Shown: positions 44,954 through 53,549, numbered from the stretch's first letter. The stretch is 59,835 bases of DNA from Oscillospiraceae bacterium (GCA_017468365.1 JAFUIS010000012.1:1-59835), one strand, 5' to 3'. The notes: generated by a model from the letters alone, not told the origin. Translations and numbers: made by a program.

Positions 44954-46024
44954 TTAAAGAAGCGGGATGATGTTTTCGCTCCACCAAATGGAGATCTGTT
45001 CGCATGCTGCTGCGTATGCTGCAGGATCGGAAATACCAACTGCGTTTGCATAAGTTTCGGGAGCAAAGATCTGGTCTGCTTCAGGAATTACAACGTCGGT
45101 TCTGGTGGGGATTGCACCTGCTTTAGCAAGGTTGATCTGGCCTGCATCGGAGAAGATGTATTCTCTTGCAAGAGCTGCTGCGAAAGGAGTATCGGAAGTT
45201 TTGTTGATGATGGAAGCATAACCAACAAGGATTGCGCCGTCGGAAGGAATACCGATGGTGATGTCATAGTTTTCAGCGCCGTCTCTGTATCCGGGAGCAT
45301 TGTAGGACCAGGTTACACCGCACTGAACTTCACCGGCCTGAATTCTTGCGGGGATAATGTCGCCTTCATCGATACGACCGGCTTCAGCCATTTCAGTCCA
45401 GAACTCGAAAGCGGGTTCAAGGTTTTCAAGGTCGCCGCCGAATGCGTATGCAGTTGCAACTACAACGCCCTGACCGGTTGCACCGCCGACTACGTCGCCG
45501 ATGGTAAGTTTATAAGAGCCTTCACGAACGTCTGCCCAGGAAGTAGGCATGGGTTCATCGCAGATATCGTTGTTATAGATGAAGGTGGTTGCGCCGGTAT
45601 AAGCGATCATCCAGAGACCGTCAGGATCTTTTGCCCAGTCCGGAACAGCATCCCAATAGGAAGTTTTGTAGGACTGTACAAGACCATCATCGATTGCCTG
45701 CTGAGTAAATGCAAGACCTACGTCACCGATGTCTTTGGTGGGGTCGTTTGCAAAAGTGGTAAGTTCTTCTGCGGAGCTCATATCTGCGTCGGCATGGGTG
45801 ATGCCATATTCAGCAGTAAGGCCTTCCCAGGAAGCGCCCCAGTTTGCCCAAGTATCAGGCATACCGACGGACTGAACGTCGCCCTCTTCCTGTGCTTTTG
45901 CAATAATTTCTTCAAGAGTGTAAGCGTTGAGATCTTCTGCGGGTTCATCAGTGCCACCGCCGCATCCTGCAAGTACAAGAGCGAGGGTGCAAAGAATAGC
46001 GATCATTTTAAGCATAGTACGCAT
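44954..46024 (-). CDS. ABC importer substrate-binding lipoprotein
   Basis: A protein of 356 residues with signal and lipobox (ILCTLALVLAGCGGGTDEP; Cys at about 20). The binding domain (SVGMPDTWANWGASWEGLTAEYG; TTFIYNNDICDEPMPTSWADVREG) fits the SBP_bac_8-like family of putrescine, iron, thiamine and phosphonate-type receptors. The ligand is not readable. Since two glycerophosphodiester phosphodiesterase genes follow in the same direction, a glycerophosphodiester or an organophosphate is a reasonable guess. AGAAGGAATAAA precedes the ATG. Confidence 0.9.
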   Translation of the reverse strand: MRTMLKMIAILCTLALVLAGCGGGTDEPAEDLNAYTLEEIIAKAQEEGDVQSVGMPDTWANWGASWEGLTAEYGITHADADMSSAEELTTFANDPTKDIGDVGLAFTQQAIDDGLVQSYKTSYWDAVPDWAKDPDGLWMIAYTGATTFIYNNDICDEPMPTSWADVREGSYKLTIGDVVGGATGQGVVVATAYAFGGDLENLEPAFEFWTEMAEAGRIDEGDIIPARIQAGEVQCGVTWSYNAPGYRDGAENYDITIGIPSDGAILVGYASIINKTSDTPFAAALAREYIFSDAGQINLAKAGAIPTRTDVVIPEADQIFAPETYANAVGISDPAAYAAACEQISIWWSENIIPLL

Positions 46025-46084
46025 TTTATTCCTTCTCTCTGAAATAGAATTAGTGCATTTATTAATATCTTTTGCACTGGTCAC

Positions 46085-46113
46085 ATTATAATGTTTTTTA
46101 CACTTTTTGTAAA
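46085..46113 (-). promoter_or_regulatory. Predicted promoter of the ABC importer operon
   Basis: On the minus strand TTTACA (46108-46113) and TATAAT (46085-46090) are spaced by 17 bases. Confidence 0.7.
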
Positions 46114-46199
46114 TTGATTTTCATAAATATCTCTATTTTGTTGTATATTAGTTTTACTGTTTTATTTATTTTTCACAAATATTTGTTGTTTTTTATCCG

Positions 46200-46228
46200 T
46201 TGCATATTCCTCAAGGGTTTGATATAAT
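46200..46228 (+). promoter_or_regulatory. Predicted promoter of pepT
   Basis: TTGCAT at 46200-46205 and TATAAT at 46223-46228 are spaced by 17 bases. Confidence 0.7.
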
Positions 46229-46274
46229 TTAATGTATAGAAAAGCAAAATTTCTGCTTTATTTTGGAGGTAAAA

Positions 46275-47504
46275 ATGAAAGCATACGAAAGACTTCTCAA
46301 ATACGTACAGTATCCCACCGCTTCCGATGAAAACAGCGAAACCTGCCCCAGCACTTCCGAGCAGACCATTCTCGGCATGGCCCTTGTTGACGAGATGAAA
46401 GAACTGGGAATTTCCAACGTAAATATCGACGATAACGGTTACGTTTACGGCGAGATCCCCGCATCCGAAGGCTGTGAAAATGCACCTGTAATCGGCTTTA
46501 TTGCCCATATGGACGTTGTTCGCGAAGTTCCTTTTACCAACATCAAACCGAAAATCGTTGAATATAACGGCGGCGACGTCCTTCTCAACGAAGCCGAAAA
46601 CATTTATCTTTCCGTAAAGGACTTTCCCGAAATGGAAGAATGCAAAGGCCAGCATCTCATCGTGACCGATGGTACCACCCTTCTCGGTGCGGACGATAAA
46701 AACGGCATTGCAGAAATTCTCACCGCCGCAGAAGAACTTCTTGCAAACCCTGAAATCAAACACGGCAAAATCATGATTGGTTTCACCCCCGATGAAGAAA
46801 TCGGACGCGGAGCAAACAGATTCGATCTTGAACGTTTCGGTGCAGATTATGCATACACCCTTGATGGCGGTGCATTCGGCGAAGTTGAATGTGAAACCTT
46901 CAACGCCGCTCATGCTCACATCACTTTCAACGGCGTTTCTGTTCATCCCGGCAGCGCAAAAGACAAAATGATCAACGCCGCACTTGTTGCAATGGAGTTT
47001 GATTCTCTTCTTCCCGAAGTGGAACGCCCCTGCCACACTTCCGGATATGACGGTTTTTATCACCTTACCGGTATGAAAGGAACCTGCGACAACGCAGAAC
47101 TTTATTATATCCTTCGCGATCACGATTCCGAAAAACTCACCTATCGCGTTGAATATATCAAACGCGCCGCAGATGAGATCAACCGCCGTTACGGCGAAGG
47201 CACTGCCGTCGCCGAAACCGGTTATGATTATAAAAATATGAGTGTTATTATCAAAGATCATTGGCACCTTATCGAAACTGCTCAGAAAGCGATCCGCGAA
47301 CTTGGCACAGAACCTGTAACCAACCCCGTCCGCGGCGGTACTGACGGCTGCGTTCTTTCCTTCATGGGACTTCCCTGCCCCAACCTTGGCACCGGCGGTT
47401 ATAACTTCCACGGAAAATATGAGTTTGCAAGCGTTGAACAGATGGACAAAGCAGTCGAAATGATCAAACTCATCGCAAAATATTACGGCGAACAGTCCAA
47501 ATGA
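46275..47504 (+). CDS. pepT: Peptidase T (tripeptide aminopeptidase)
   Basis: An M20 di-zinc peptidase of 409 residues. Metal and catalytic motifs: GFIAHMDVV, DGTTLLGADDKNGIAEIL and IGFTPDEEIGRGANRFD; FNAAHAHITFNGVSVHPGSAKDKMINAA is the dimerisation domain, and PVRGGTDGCVLSFMGLPCPNLGTGGYNFHG the last metal site. It removes the N-terminal residue of tripeptides. The ATG follows GGAGGTAAAA. Confidence 0.96.
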   Translation: MKAYERLLKYVQYPTASDENSETCPSTSEQTILGMALVDEMKELGISNVNIDDNGYVYGEIPASEGCENAPVIGFIAHMDVVREVPFTNIKPKIVEYNGGDVLLNEAENIYLSVKDFPEMEECKGQHLIVTDGTTLLGADDKNGIAEILTAAEELLANPEIKHGKIMIGFTPDEEIGRGANRFDLERFGADYAYTLDGGAFGEVECETFNAAHAHITFNGVSVHPGSAKDKMINAALVAMEFDSLLPEVERPCHTSGYDGFYHLTGMKGTCDNAELYYILRDHDSEKLTYRVEYIKRAADEINRRYGEGTAVAETGYDYKNMSVIIKDHWHLIETAQKAIRELGTEPVTNPVRGGTDGCVLSFMGLPCPNLGTGGYNFHGKYEFASVEQMDKAVEMIKLIAKYYGEQSK

Positions 47505-48083
47505 GCACCGTGCTCAAAGATTCAAAATTCCGTGCTCAAAACAGCAAATTCAAAAATCAGCTGATTGCTTTAACCGGAATTTTCGGATCTTGTTTTGTCA
47601 TTTCAGCATTTGCAAGTGTTTTTTATAAAAGCAGCTTATTATTTTCGCTTGCAATAACTTTCGGTGTTACGTTTTATCATTTTGCAGTTCGGCTTGTTAT
47701 CGGATATTCTGTCGACAGAATATTTAAAAACGGTATCAACTATAAAAAACGATGGTTTTCTCCAAAAAAAATTTGAACAGCGTCTTTATAAAAAACTGCA
47801 TGTTCACAAATGGAAAGAAAAAGTTCCGACTTTCGATCCTGAACAATTTGATATTGAACAGCATACTTTTGATGAAATAATCAGTTCAATGTGCGTTGCA
47901 GAAATAGTTCACGAGGTTATTTTTGTTTTTGCGCTTCTTCCTATTGTCTTGTCAATTCCATTTGGTGAATTTTGGGTTTTCTTTGTAACGTCGTTTTTTT
48001 CAGCTGCTTTTGATCTTATTTTTGTAATACTTCAGCGTTATAACCGACCTCGCGTTATTCGTTTGCTTAATCGAAAAACTTAA
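47501..48083 (+). pseudogene. CrtO-like membrane acyltransferase family gene, frameshifted at an A8 tract
   Basis: Two overlapping frames make one protein of about 190 residues. The first (47501-47776) encodes two hydrophobic segments and ends RWFSPKKI. The second continues KKFEQRLYKKLHVHKWKEKVPTFDPEQFD and ends with two more hydrophobic segments and QRYNRPRVIRLLNRK. This continuation resembles the glycosyl-4,4'-diaponeurosporenoate acyltransferase (CrtO) family. The frames meet at eight As (about 47765-47772); seven As would give a single frame. It could be an error in the assembly, a phase-variable tract or a slippage-rescued gene. The start overlaps the pepT stop (ATGA). Confidence 0.7.
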
Positions 48084-48119
48084 CAAAAACAGCCTCTTAT
48101 TCAAGAGGCTGTTTTTTAC
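48084..48119. terminator. Bidirectional terminator
   Basis: AACAGCCTCTT-ATTC-AAGAGGCTGTT with T6, shared by two converging genes. Confidence 0.9.
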
Positions 48120-48127
48120 TGTTCGGA

Positions 48128-49633
48128 TTAAAGTCCGTAAATGTCACTGAATTTCTTTTCAAGATATTCGACGTAATATGTCGGATCAAAAGGTGCTCCG
48201 CATACCATTTCGAAAAGCTCGTTGGGGTCATACATGCTCGCATGCTGATGGATTTTGTCTTTGAGCCAGTCTGCGATAGGTTTAAGGCTTCCGGAAGCGA
48301 TTACCGCTTCGACGTCAAGATCTTCGCGCATTTTTGCAAGCATCTGTGCGCCATAAGCACTGCCGAGTGCATAGGAGGGGAAGTAACCTACGTTACCGCC
48401 GGACCAATGGCTGTCCTGAAGGCATCCGTGTTCGTCGTCCGGTACATCAACGCCGAGATATTCTTTATAAAGTCTGTTCCACTCTGCGGGAATGTCGTCA
48501 ACCGTAATCTCGCCTGCGAACATCTTTTTCTCGACCTCGTAGCGAACCATTACGTGAAGGCAATAGGTAAGTTCGTCGGCCTCGATCCTGATGAGAGAAG
48601 GTTCGGATCTGTTGATCATTTCATATGTGGTCCTTGCATCGATATCGCCGTACTGTTCCGGGAAAAGTTCTTTAACTTTTGGAAGAATTGCGGTAATGAA
48701 TGCTTCGCTTCTTCCGATAAGGTTTTCAAAGAATCTGGACTGGCTTTCATGGATTCCCATGGAAACGCCGCCTGCAACAACGGTATATTTATGTTCGTCT
48801 GCACCGCCGAGTTCATAAAGTGCGTGACCGCCTTCATGGATAACGGAATACATGGAAGATTCAAAGTTATCTTCATAGTAATGAGTGGTGATGCGAACGT
48901 CATCTTTGGTGAATTCAAGAGTGAAAGGATGCTCGGTCTCACCGCAGACACAGTGATTGGGATCGATGCTCATAAAGTCCATGAGATATTTTGTGAATTC
49001 TTTCTGTTTTTCAACAGAAAAACCAGTTTTGACTGGAAGAGTCTCGTTCTTTCCGGTTGCAACGATTTTTTTGATAAGAGGAACGATATGCTCACGAAGA
49101 GTTGCAAAGAATTTATCGCATTTTTCCATGGTAAGACCGCGCTCGTACATATTGAGCTGGGTATTATAGGGCTCTTCGTCGGGTTTATAATATTTTGCAA
49201 AACGGATATTGTAATCGAAAACCTGTTTGAGATAAGGTTTGAAGGATTCAAAATCGTTTTCGAGTTTTGCTTTGTGCCATACGTATTCAGCCTTGCTGAG
49301 CACTCTCTGATATTCAACATATTCCTCTGCGGGAACGGTTTTCATGAATTCGTTGTCACGAAGAAGAAGTTCAACTTCTCTTGCCTGGTGAGCGGTAAGT
49401 TCGTCTTTGTGTTCTTTAAGATATTCAAGAAGCTCGATGGTTTCTTTCTTGGTGGAAAGGTCATACATATATTCGGTAAGGATTCCGAGAGCTTCGCTTC
49501 TTCCCTCTTCGGTGTCTTTGGGAGCAACGGTCGCGCTGTCAAGATAAATAGAGGAAGTTGCGTATCTGAATGCATAAAGTTTTTTCTGAAGCTCCGCAAG
49601 CTCTGCCAGTTTTGCGGTCATTTCTTCTGTCAT
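48128..49633 (-). CDS. M32-family (Taq) metallocarboxypeptidase
   Basis: A protein of 501 residues. The zinc motif HEGGH lies in SVIHEGGHALYELGG with the third ligand in GIHESQSRFFENLIGRS, a hallmark of M32. The helical fold is confirmed by YCLHVMVRYEVEKKMFAGEI near the C-terminus. It trims C-terminal residues in the cytosol. I use the ATG at 49631-49633, since AAAGGAGAAAGCAGAA lies before it; a longer frame would add 15 residues. Confidence 0.94.
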   Translation of the reverse strand: MTEEMTAKLAELAELQKKLYAFRYATSSIYLDSATVAPKDTEEGRSEALGILTEYMYDLSTKKETIELLEYLKEHKDELTAHQAREVELLLRDNEFMKTVPAEEYVEYQRVLSKAEYVWHKAKLENDFESFKPYLKQVFDYNIRFAKYYKPDEEPYNTQLNMYERGLTMEKCDKFFATLREHIVPLIKKIVATGKNETLPVKTGFSVEKQKEFTKYLMDFMSIDPNHCVCGETEHPFTLEFTKDDVRITTHYYEDNFESSMYSVIHEGGHALYELGGADEHKYTVVAGGVSMGIHESQSRFFENLIGRSEAFITAILPKVKELFPEQYGDIDARTTYEMINRSEPSLIRIEADELTYCLHVMVRYEVEKKMFAGEITVDDIPAEWNRLYKEYLGVDVPDDEHGCLQDSHWSGGNVGYFPSYALGSAYGAQMLAKMREDLDVEAVIASGSLKPIADWLKDKIHQHASMYDPNELFEMVCGAPFDPTYYVEYLEKKFSDIYGL

Positions 49634-49697
49634 TTCTGCTTTCTCCTTTTCTTTTGGGATGATTTGAGTATAACACATAATTCATTTCTTTTCCACA

Positions 49698-49724
49698 TAA
49701 AAAAATCCGCCTTTCGGCGGACGG
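49698..49724 (-). terminator. Terminator after msrA
   Basis: On the minus strand TCCGCC-GAAA-GGCGGA is followed by TTTTTTT. Confidence 0.88.
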
Positions 49725-49725
49725 T

Positions 49726-50214
49726 TTATTTTTTTCTTCCGGATTCAATTAATTCTTTTTCGAATTCAACAGGATGCTTTAAATAATAATCCTGATGTTC
49801 TTCTTCGGCTGTGTAGAAAGAATTAAAAGGCTCGAGCGCGATAAAAACCTTTTTTCCGGAAGATTTTTCAAGTTCAGTTATCGCTTTTTCAGCGATTTCT
49901 TTTTCTGTTATATCATTATAATAAATTGCAAGGGTATAAGAATATCCCCTGTCAATAAACTGTCCGCCTTCGTCAAAAGGATCAACCCCGCCGAGGAAGA
50001 TTTCAAAAAGTTCAGCAAAAGAGATTTTTTCAGAATCGTAATCAATTTTTATAGTTTCCCTGTGGCCGGTTTTCTGGCTTTTCACTTCTTTATAAGTCGG
50101 ATTTATCTCATCACCGCCGCAATAGCCGCTGGTTACTTCAAAAACACCGTCAGTTTCCTTAAATGTCGGTGTTATACACCAAAAACAACCGCCCGCAAAA
50201 TATGCCGTTTTCAT
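49726..50214 (-). CDS. msrA: Peptide-methionine (S)-S-oxide reductase MsrA
   Basis: A protein of 162 residues. The catalytic GGCFWC begins at residue 9; SGYCGGDEINPTYKEVKSQKTGHRETIKIDYD follows, then EPFNSFYTAEEEHQDYYLKHP. It repairs oxidised methionine. The start overlaps the stop of the next gene upstream by four bases, so the two are coupled. Confidence 0.96.
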   Translation of the reverse strand: MKTAYFAGGCFWCITPTFKETDGVFEVTSGYCGGDEINPTYKEVKSQKTGHRETIKIDYDSEKISFAELFEIFLGGVDPFDEGGQFIDRGYSYTLAIYYNDITEKEIAEKAITELEKSSGKKVFIALEPFNSFYTAEEEHQDYYLKHPVEFEKELIESGRKK

Positions 50215-50504
50215 ATAATCACCGTTCTTTTTAAAAAATTCAATACTTCTTCTTTATTACTATTATAAATAACAACTATTCCAAACAAATCGTCCCATTG
50301 AAAAACCATGTCCGGTTCAAGGCCTTCGATTTTATAACACATCTCACCAACTTCGATGATTTTACCCGAAAAATCTTTGTTAATTGTTTTTATAAAATCA
50401 GCAAACGGTACAAAATCTTCATACTGTTCCCCGTTATTGCAGTCTATCAAAATCCAGCTGTCTTTTTCATTGATATCAGCAATAGAATACTTAAAGTTTT
50501 CCAA
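50211..50504 (-). CDS. Hypothetical protein coupled to msrA
   Basis: An acidic protein of 97 residues (FKYSIADINEKDSWILIDCNNGEQYEDFVPFADFIKTI, then a C-terminal FQWDDLFGIVVIYNSNKEEVLNFLK). I choose the TTG at 50502-50504 behind AAAGGCGGTG. Its Trp/Asp-rich end recalls small immunity or SMI1-like proteins, but the match is too weak to name. No family is recognised. It is coupled to msrA. Confidence 0.7.
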   Translation of the reverse strand: MENFKYSIADINEKDSWILIDCNNGEQYEDFVPFADFIKTINKDFSGKIIEVGEMCYKIEGLEPDMVFQWDDLFGIVVIYNSNKEEVLNFLKRTVII

Positions 50505-50560
50505 GCAACCACCGCCTTTGGTTTCTATTATATCATTTATAAAAAGATTTGTATACGACA

Positions 50561-50590
50561 AAAAAGCTCATTCCGAAGAATGAGCTTTTT
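50561..50590 (-). terminator. Terminator after the tRNA operon
   Basis: On the minus strand AAAAAGCTCATTC-TTCG-GAATGAGCTTTTTT follows tRNA-Tyr directly. Confidence 0.9.
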
Positions 50591-50592
50591 GT

Positions 50593-50677
50593 TGGTGGGA
50601 GCGGGTGGGTTCGAACCACCGTAGTCACTGACAACAGATTTACAGTCTGCCCCCTTTGGCCGCTTGGGTACACTCCC
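50593..50677 (-). tRNA. tRNA-Tyr (anticodon GTA)
   Basis: A class II tRNA of 85 bases with a long variable arm and encoded CCA; the anticodon loop is CTGTAAA. The acceptor pair is GGGAGTG with CGCTCCC. It cannot read TAG in its standard form. Confidence 0.96.
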
Positions 50678-50702
50678 ATATAAATATTAAATTTTGTCTT
50701 GG

Positions 50703-50778
50703 TGGAGCTGGTGGACGGATTCGAACCCCCGACCTGCTGATTACAAATCAGCGGCACTACCAACTGTGCTACACCAGC
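50703..50778 (-). tRNA. tRNA-Thr (anticodon TGT)
   Basis: A 76-base tRNA with encoded CCA. The acceptor GCTGGTG pairs with CACCAGC, and the anticodon loop is TTTGTAA. It is transcribed before tRNA-Tyr from the promoter at 50860-50888. Confidence 0.96.
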
Positions 50779-50859
50779 CCATTTAATGCGAGTTGAACAG
50801 ATGATTTTTTGGGTTCTGTTCGGTTGATTATCAAGACTGATGTCTTAACAACAGTTGAG

Positions 50860-50888
50860 ATTATACCACCATTAATTAGTGTTGTCAA
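50860..50888 (-). promoter_or_regulatory. Strong tRNA-operon promoter at the chromosome/prophage border
   Basis: On the minus strand a perfect TTGACA (50883-50888) and TATAAT (50860-50865) are spaced by 17 bases. It drives tRNA-Thr and tRNA-Tyr. Phage coding sequence ends only 32 bases upstream, so the border lies close to 50889-50919. Nothing else is seen in 50779-50859. Confidence 0.85.
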
Positions 50889-50919
50889 TAGTTTTTTTAA
50901 ACTTTTTTTAAAAATATTT

Positions 50920-51126
50920 TTATTGGGTTTCGGTTGTGGGTTCGGCAGTTACAGGTTCTTCTTTTCTGCTGAAATAATAGGTTAAGATAATTAAGAAGGT
51001 GGTTAAGAAGTCCTCTCCCCCAATTACACCCTAAAATGCCAGAAAAGCAAAGCAGACAGTGAATACAAGGGTTACAAGGCTTTTAACATCAATTAAGTTA
51101 GCCAGTTTTTTAACAACTTTATTCAT
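50920..51126 (-). CDS. Holin-like phage membrane protein (one in-frame TAG)
   Basis: A small protein of 68 residues. KKLANLIDVKSLVTLVFTVC FAF.. forms one hydrophobic segment and FLTTFLIILTYYF a second, followed by a charged tail (SRKEEPVTAEPTTETQ). Codon 32 is TAG at 51031-51033; as Gln it joins FLAF and GVIGGEDFLTTF, as in other small phage proteins from lysis regions. The stop is TAA. GGAGGTTTTCTA precedes the ATG. It shares the operon of the gene at 51141. A holin role is inferred from size and position. Confidence 0.78.
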
Positions 51127-51140
51127 TAGAAAACCTCCAA

Positions 51141-51590
51141 TTATTCTTTACTTGTTTCTTTAATTAAAGCAAGAGCATTTTCATATTCTTCATTTTCATA
51201 ACTGATTTTTCTATTTAACCACTCATTAAGGTTAGCCAATTCTTTGTCATAATCCTCTTGGATTTTTGCCAAGTTATTGTCGTGGTTTTCAATATCTTTA
51301 TTGGCTTTTTCAAGTCTCCACTCAATAGTTTTCTTCTGTAATTCTCTTTCAATGTATTCTCTCTCAACACCAGAAGGATTGAGCCAATAGTAGTAAAATC
51401 TGTCTCTGCGTAATTTGCCTCTATCAAGAAGACCAGCATTAACAGCAGAAGTAAAAGTAGCAGGACTATAAGAAGTTCCAAGTTGATTATTCCACTCATT
51501 AGCACTCATCTTAATGTCAATTTTACACTCATTTTCAATTACATAGTCTTTCATTTGGTTGTAGAGGTAATAAGTATTGTAAGTAGCCAT
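51141..51590 (-). CDS. Phage protein of unknown function, no TAG codons
   Basis: A protein of 149 residues. The N-terminal 85 residues look like a small helical DNA- or protein-binding domain (MKDYVIENECKIDIKMSANEWNNQLGTSYSPATFTSAVNAGLLDRGKLRRDRFYYYWL at residues about 13-70, winged-helix-like), and the C-terminal 65 are a charged coiled coil. I do not recognise a family. Unlike its neighbours, it holds no TAG and has its own promoter, so it could be made before or without suppression. The stop is TAA. Confidence 0.75.
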   Translation of the reverse strand: MATYNTYYLYNQMKDYVIENECKIDIKMSANEWNNQLGTSYSPATFTSAVNAGLLDRGKLRRDRFYYYWLNPSGVEREYIERELQKKTIEWRLEKANKDIENHDNNLAKIQEDYDKELANLNEWLNRKISYENEEYENALALIKETSKE

Positions 51591-51642
51591 AGTTAAAATC
51601 CTTTCTTTTAAAAAATGTTATTTCTTTTTTTATTGTATATAT

Positions 51643-51671
51643 ATTATAACATTTATTTTTAATAAAAACAA
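51643..51671 (-). promoter_or_regulatory. Predicted phage promoter for the 51141 gene
   Basis: On the minus strand TTGTTT (51666-51671) and TATAAT (51643-51648) are spaced by 17 bases, in an AT-rich gap between the XhlA-like gene and the 51141 gene. Confidence 0.65.
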
Positions 51672-51683
51672 ATAAAGGGCCTA

Positions 51684-51932
51684 TTAGTCAGACCCTTTAC
51701 TCTTACCTTCTAATACAGTTATTCTTATCTCGTGGTCTTCTAACTCATTATCATAGCCCTCGTGTTTTTTCTCATTCTTTTCTTGAATAGCAATTAACTG
51801 GGCCATTTTGGTAGTTAGTGTAGTAATAGAAGTGTTTAGTTTAAGCATAGGAGTTACAATGGCAGTTACAAGACCTATAATGGTCACTATAACTCCTACC
51901 ACTATCCACTCTAAACTTACTATATCAGCCAT
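51684..51932 (-). CDS. XhlA-like phage membrane protein
   Basis: A protein of 82 residues with one N-terminal transmembrane helix (WIVVGVIVTIIGLVTAIVTPML) followed by a coiled coil (TTLTTKMAQLIAIQEKNEKKHEGYDNELEDHEIRITVLEGK). This plan is common to hemolysin XhlA/BhlA-type lysis proteins; family helix order can vary, so the assignment rests on size, layout and position next to the tail genes. It has no TAG. The stop is TAA. Confidence 0.72.
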   Translation of the reverse strand: MADIVSLEWIVVGVIVTIIGLVTAIVTPMLKLNTSITTLTTKMAQLIAIQEKNEKKHEGYDNELEDHEIRITVLEGKSKGSD

Positions 51933-51944
51933 TCTTTTACCTCC

Positions 51945-53549
51945 TTACAGTTGAATGTCAGTTCCGTTTTCTCTTTTGTAAATAGTTCCAGAAGAGGAAA
52001 TGTAAAGGCCATTTAACCTACCTTCATCTCCAAGCCATATACCACTATCAATTTGGCAGAGCATAGTCCCATTATCAATTTTAGTATCCATACCTACATC
52101 AAAAATTGAGGCCTCTGCTACCTTGCCTATTGCCACTCCATCTCCTCTGTTAAAGAAGTCAATCATAACTGGCTCTGTTGCTAAGGTGATGATTTTTGTG
52201 GTGGTTTCCCCTACTGTGTCAGTTAAAGTAAGTCTTATATAGTAAGATTTACTCTGTGAGTAGGTTCCATCTAATTGGTATGTGGTCCCAGAAACAGCAG
52301 AAGGTATCATATCAACCCACTGGCCTCCATACTCCTACACATCAATTTTATTAACTACTATTGAGTTATTTCCATCAAGTGTAGTGTAGGTCCAAGCCAC
52401 AGTAGTCTTACAAATACTACCTCTGCTATCCATTACTCCATTTTCCAAATACCTGTCAGCAGTAAAAGTAGTAATCTGGGGAGGTTGATATGCTAAAAAG
52501 GTTTTAGAAATTGAGGTTGATTTAGTATAACCTCTGCTGTCTGTTATTGTCAGTGTAAAGGTTATTGTTCCACTATTGGGTATATATCCAGTAGTGAAAG
52601 AGCCACTTGTGGAGCCATCGGTAATATTAACTGACTGGCTGGCATAAGTGATTTTAGTGTTGGCTATTGAGGCACCATTTGAGGGACTGACCCCACTAAA
52701 TGATACCTACAAGTCAGTGTGATTTTGAATATACAAGCCATCAATAGCAGTCTCATTTATATCAACTGTAAGAGTTCCAGCACTTATGCCATCATCTGTG
52801 GTGGTTACTGTGATATATGTTGAGTTGGTTCCTACTAATGTATAGTTATATCCAGAGGTATGGTAACTGTCCCAAGTTTCCGCAATTACTATAACCTGTG
52901 CTGTTGTTGAATTGGTTATATAATTATTGAGTTCTGTTGGAATTGTTAGGGTATATGTTCCCTCATCTTTAAAAATTAGTAGGTTCTTGCTTTGATAACC
53001 AGCATATTCTAATCTTACATATACACCAGCCATATCATCATAATCTTGGCCGGGGTTTGTAATTGTTACTGTAATCTGTCCTCCAACTGTTCCATTAGTA
53101 GCAGTTATAGTGGCTGGGACAAAGTATGTAGTATCACCTGTATCTCCTCCTCCACCACCACCACTGGAACCACCAGCATCAGTTACAGTTACAGTTACCG
53201 AGACTGAGCCAGATTTTGGTATGTAGTTGGTTGAACTCGTAACAGTCCAAGTTGCTGTGACTGTATAAGTTCCATTCTCACTTACCTAACCAGTTCCAGA
53301 GGTAGATTGGGTTAATCCAGCAGTAGAAGTATTAGGGTTGAGTGAGGTTACTGTTTTTGAGGCCAGTGTAGTCCCATCAACCTTAACTGCCAATGTTCCT
53401 GAGCCACCACTAAAACCAGAGGCTTTCCAAGTGTTTTTTAATGTTGCTGTGGCATAGATTAAATCCCCACTAACACTGGCTTCTACTTCAAGGGAGAAGG
53501 GATTGTTAGATGAGGCCCCAGAAGTTAAATATTTTGAGTTGCTCGCCAT
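51945..53549 (-). CDS. Ig-like phage tail protein (DUF859-like), three in-frame TAGs
   Basis: A continuous frame of 534 residues once TAG is read. It starts MASNSKYLTSGASSNNPFSL behind GGGAGGAATAATTAA and ends at TAA. It consists of three or four beta-rich repeats with many Thr, Ser, Val and a Gly-rich linker (SSGGGGGGDTGD), and a C-terminus with FFNRGDGVAIGKVAEA, typical of DUF859-type siphovirus tail proteins. TAG lies at 53286, 52707 and 52335. I read every codon between 52335 and 52710 and found no other stop. It is probably a tail fibre or decoration protein on the virion surface. Confidence 0.87.

Noticed and set aside
50593-50677. tRNA-Tyr(GTA) as a TAG suppressor
   Set aside because: The anticodon is GTA, not CTA, and the alignment evidence points to Gln, not Tyr.
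50593-50778. tRNA-Thr and tRNA-Tyr as phage-encoded tRNAs
   Set aside because: They have a host-like promoter and terminator and adjoin host genes. It is possible but unsupported; the border was placed upstream of their promoter.
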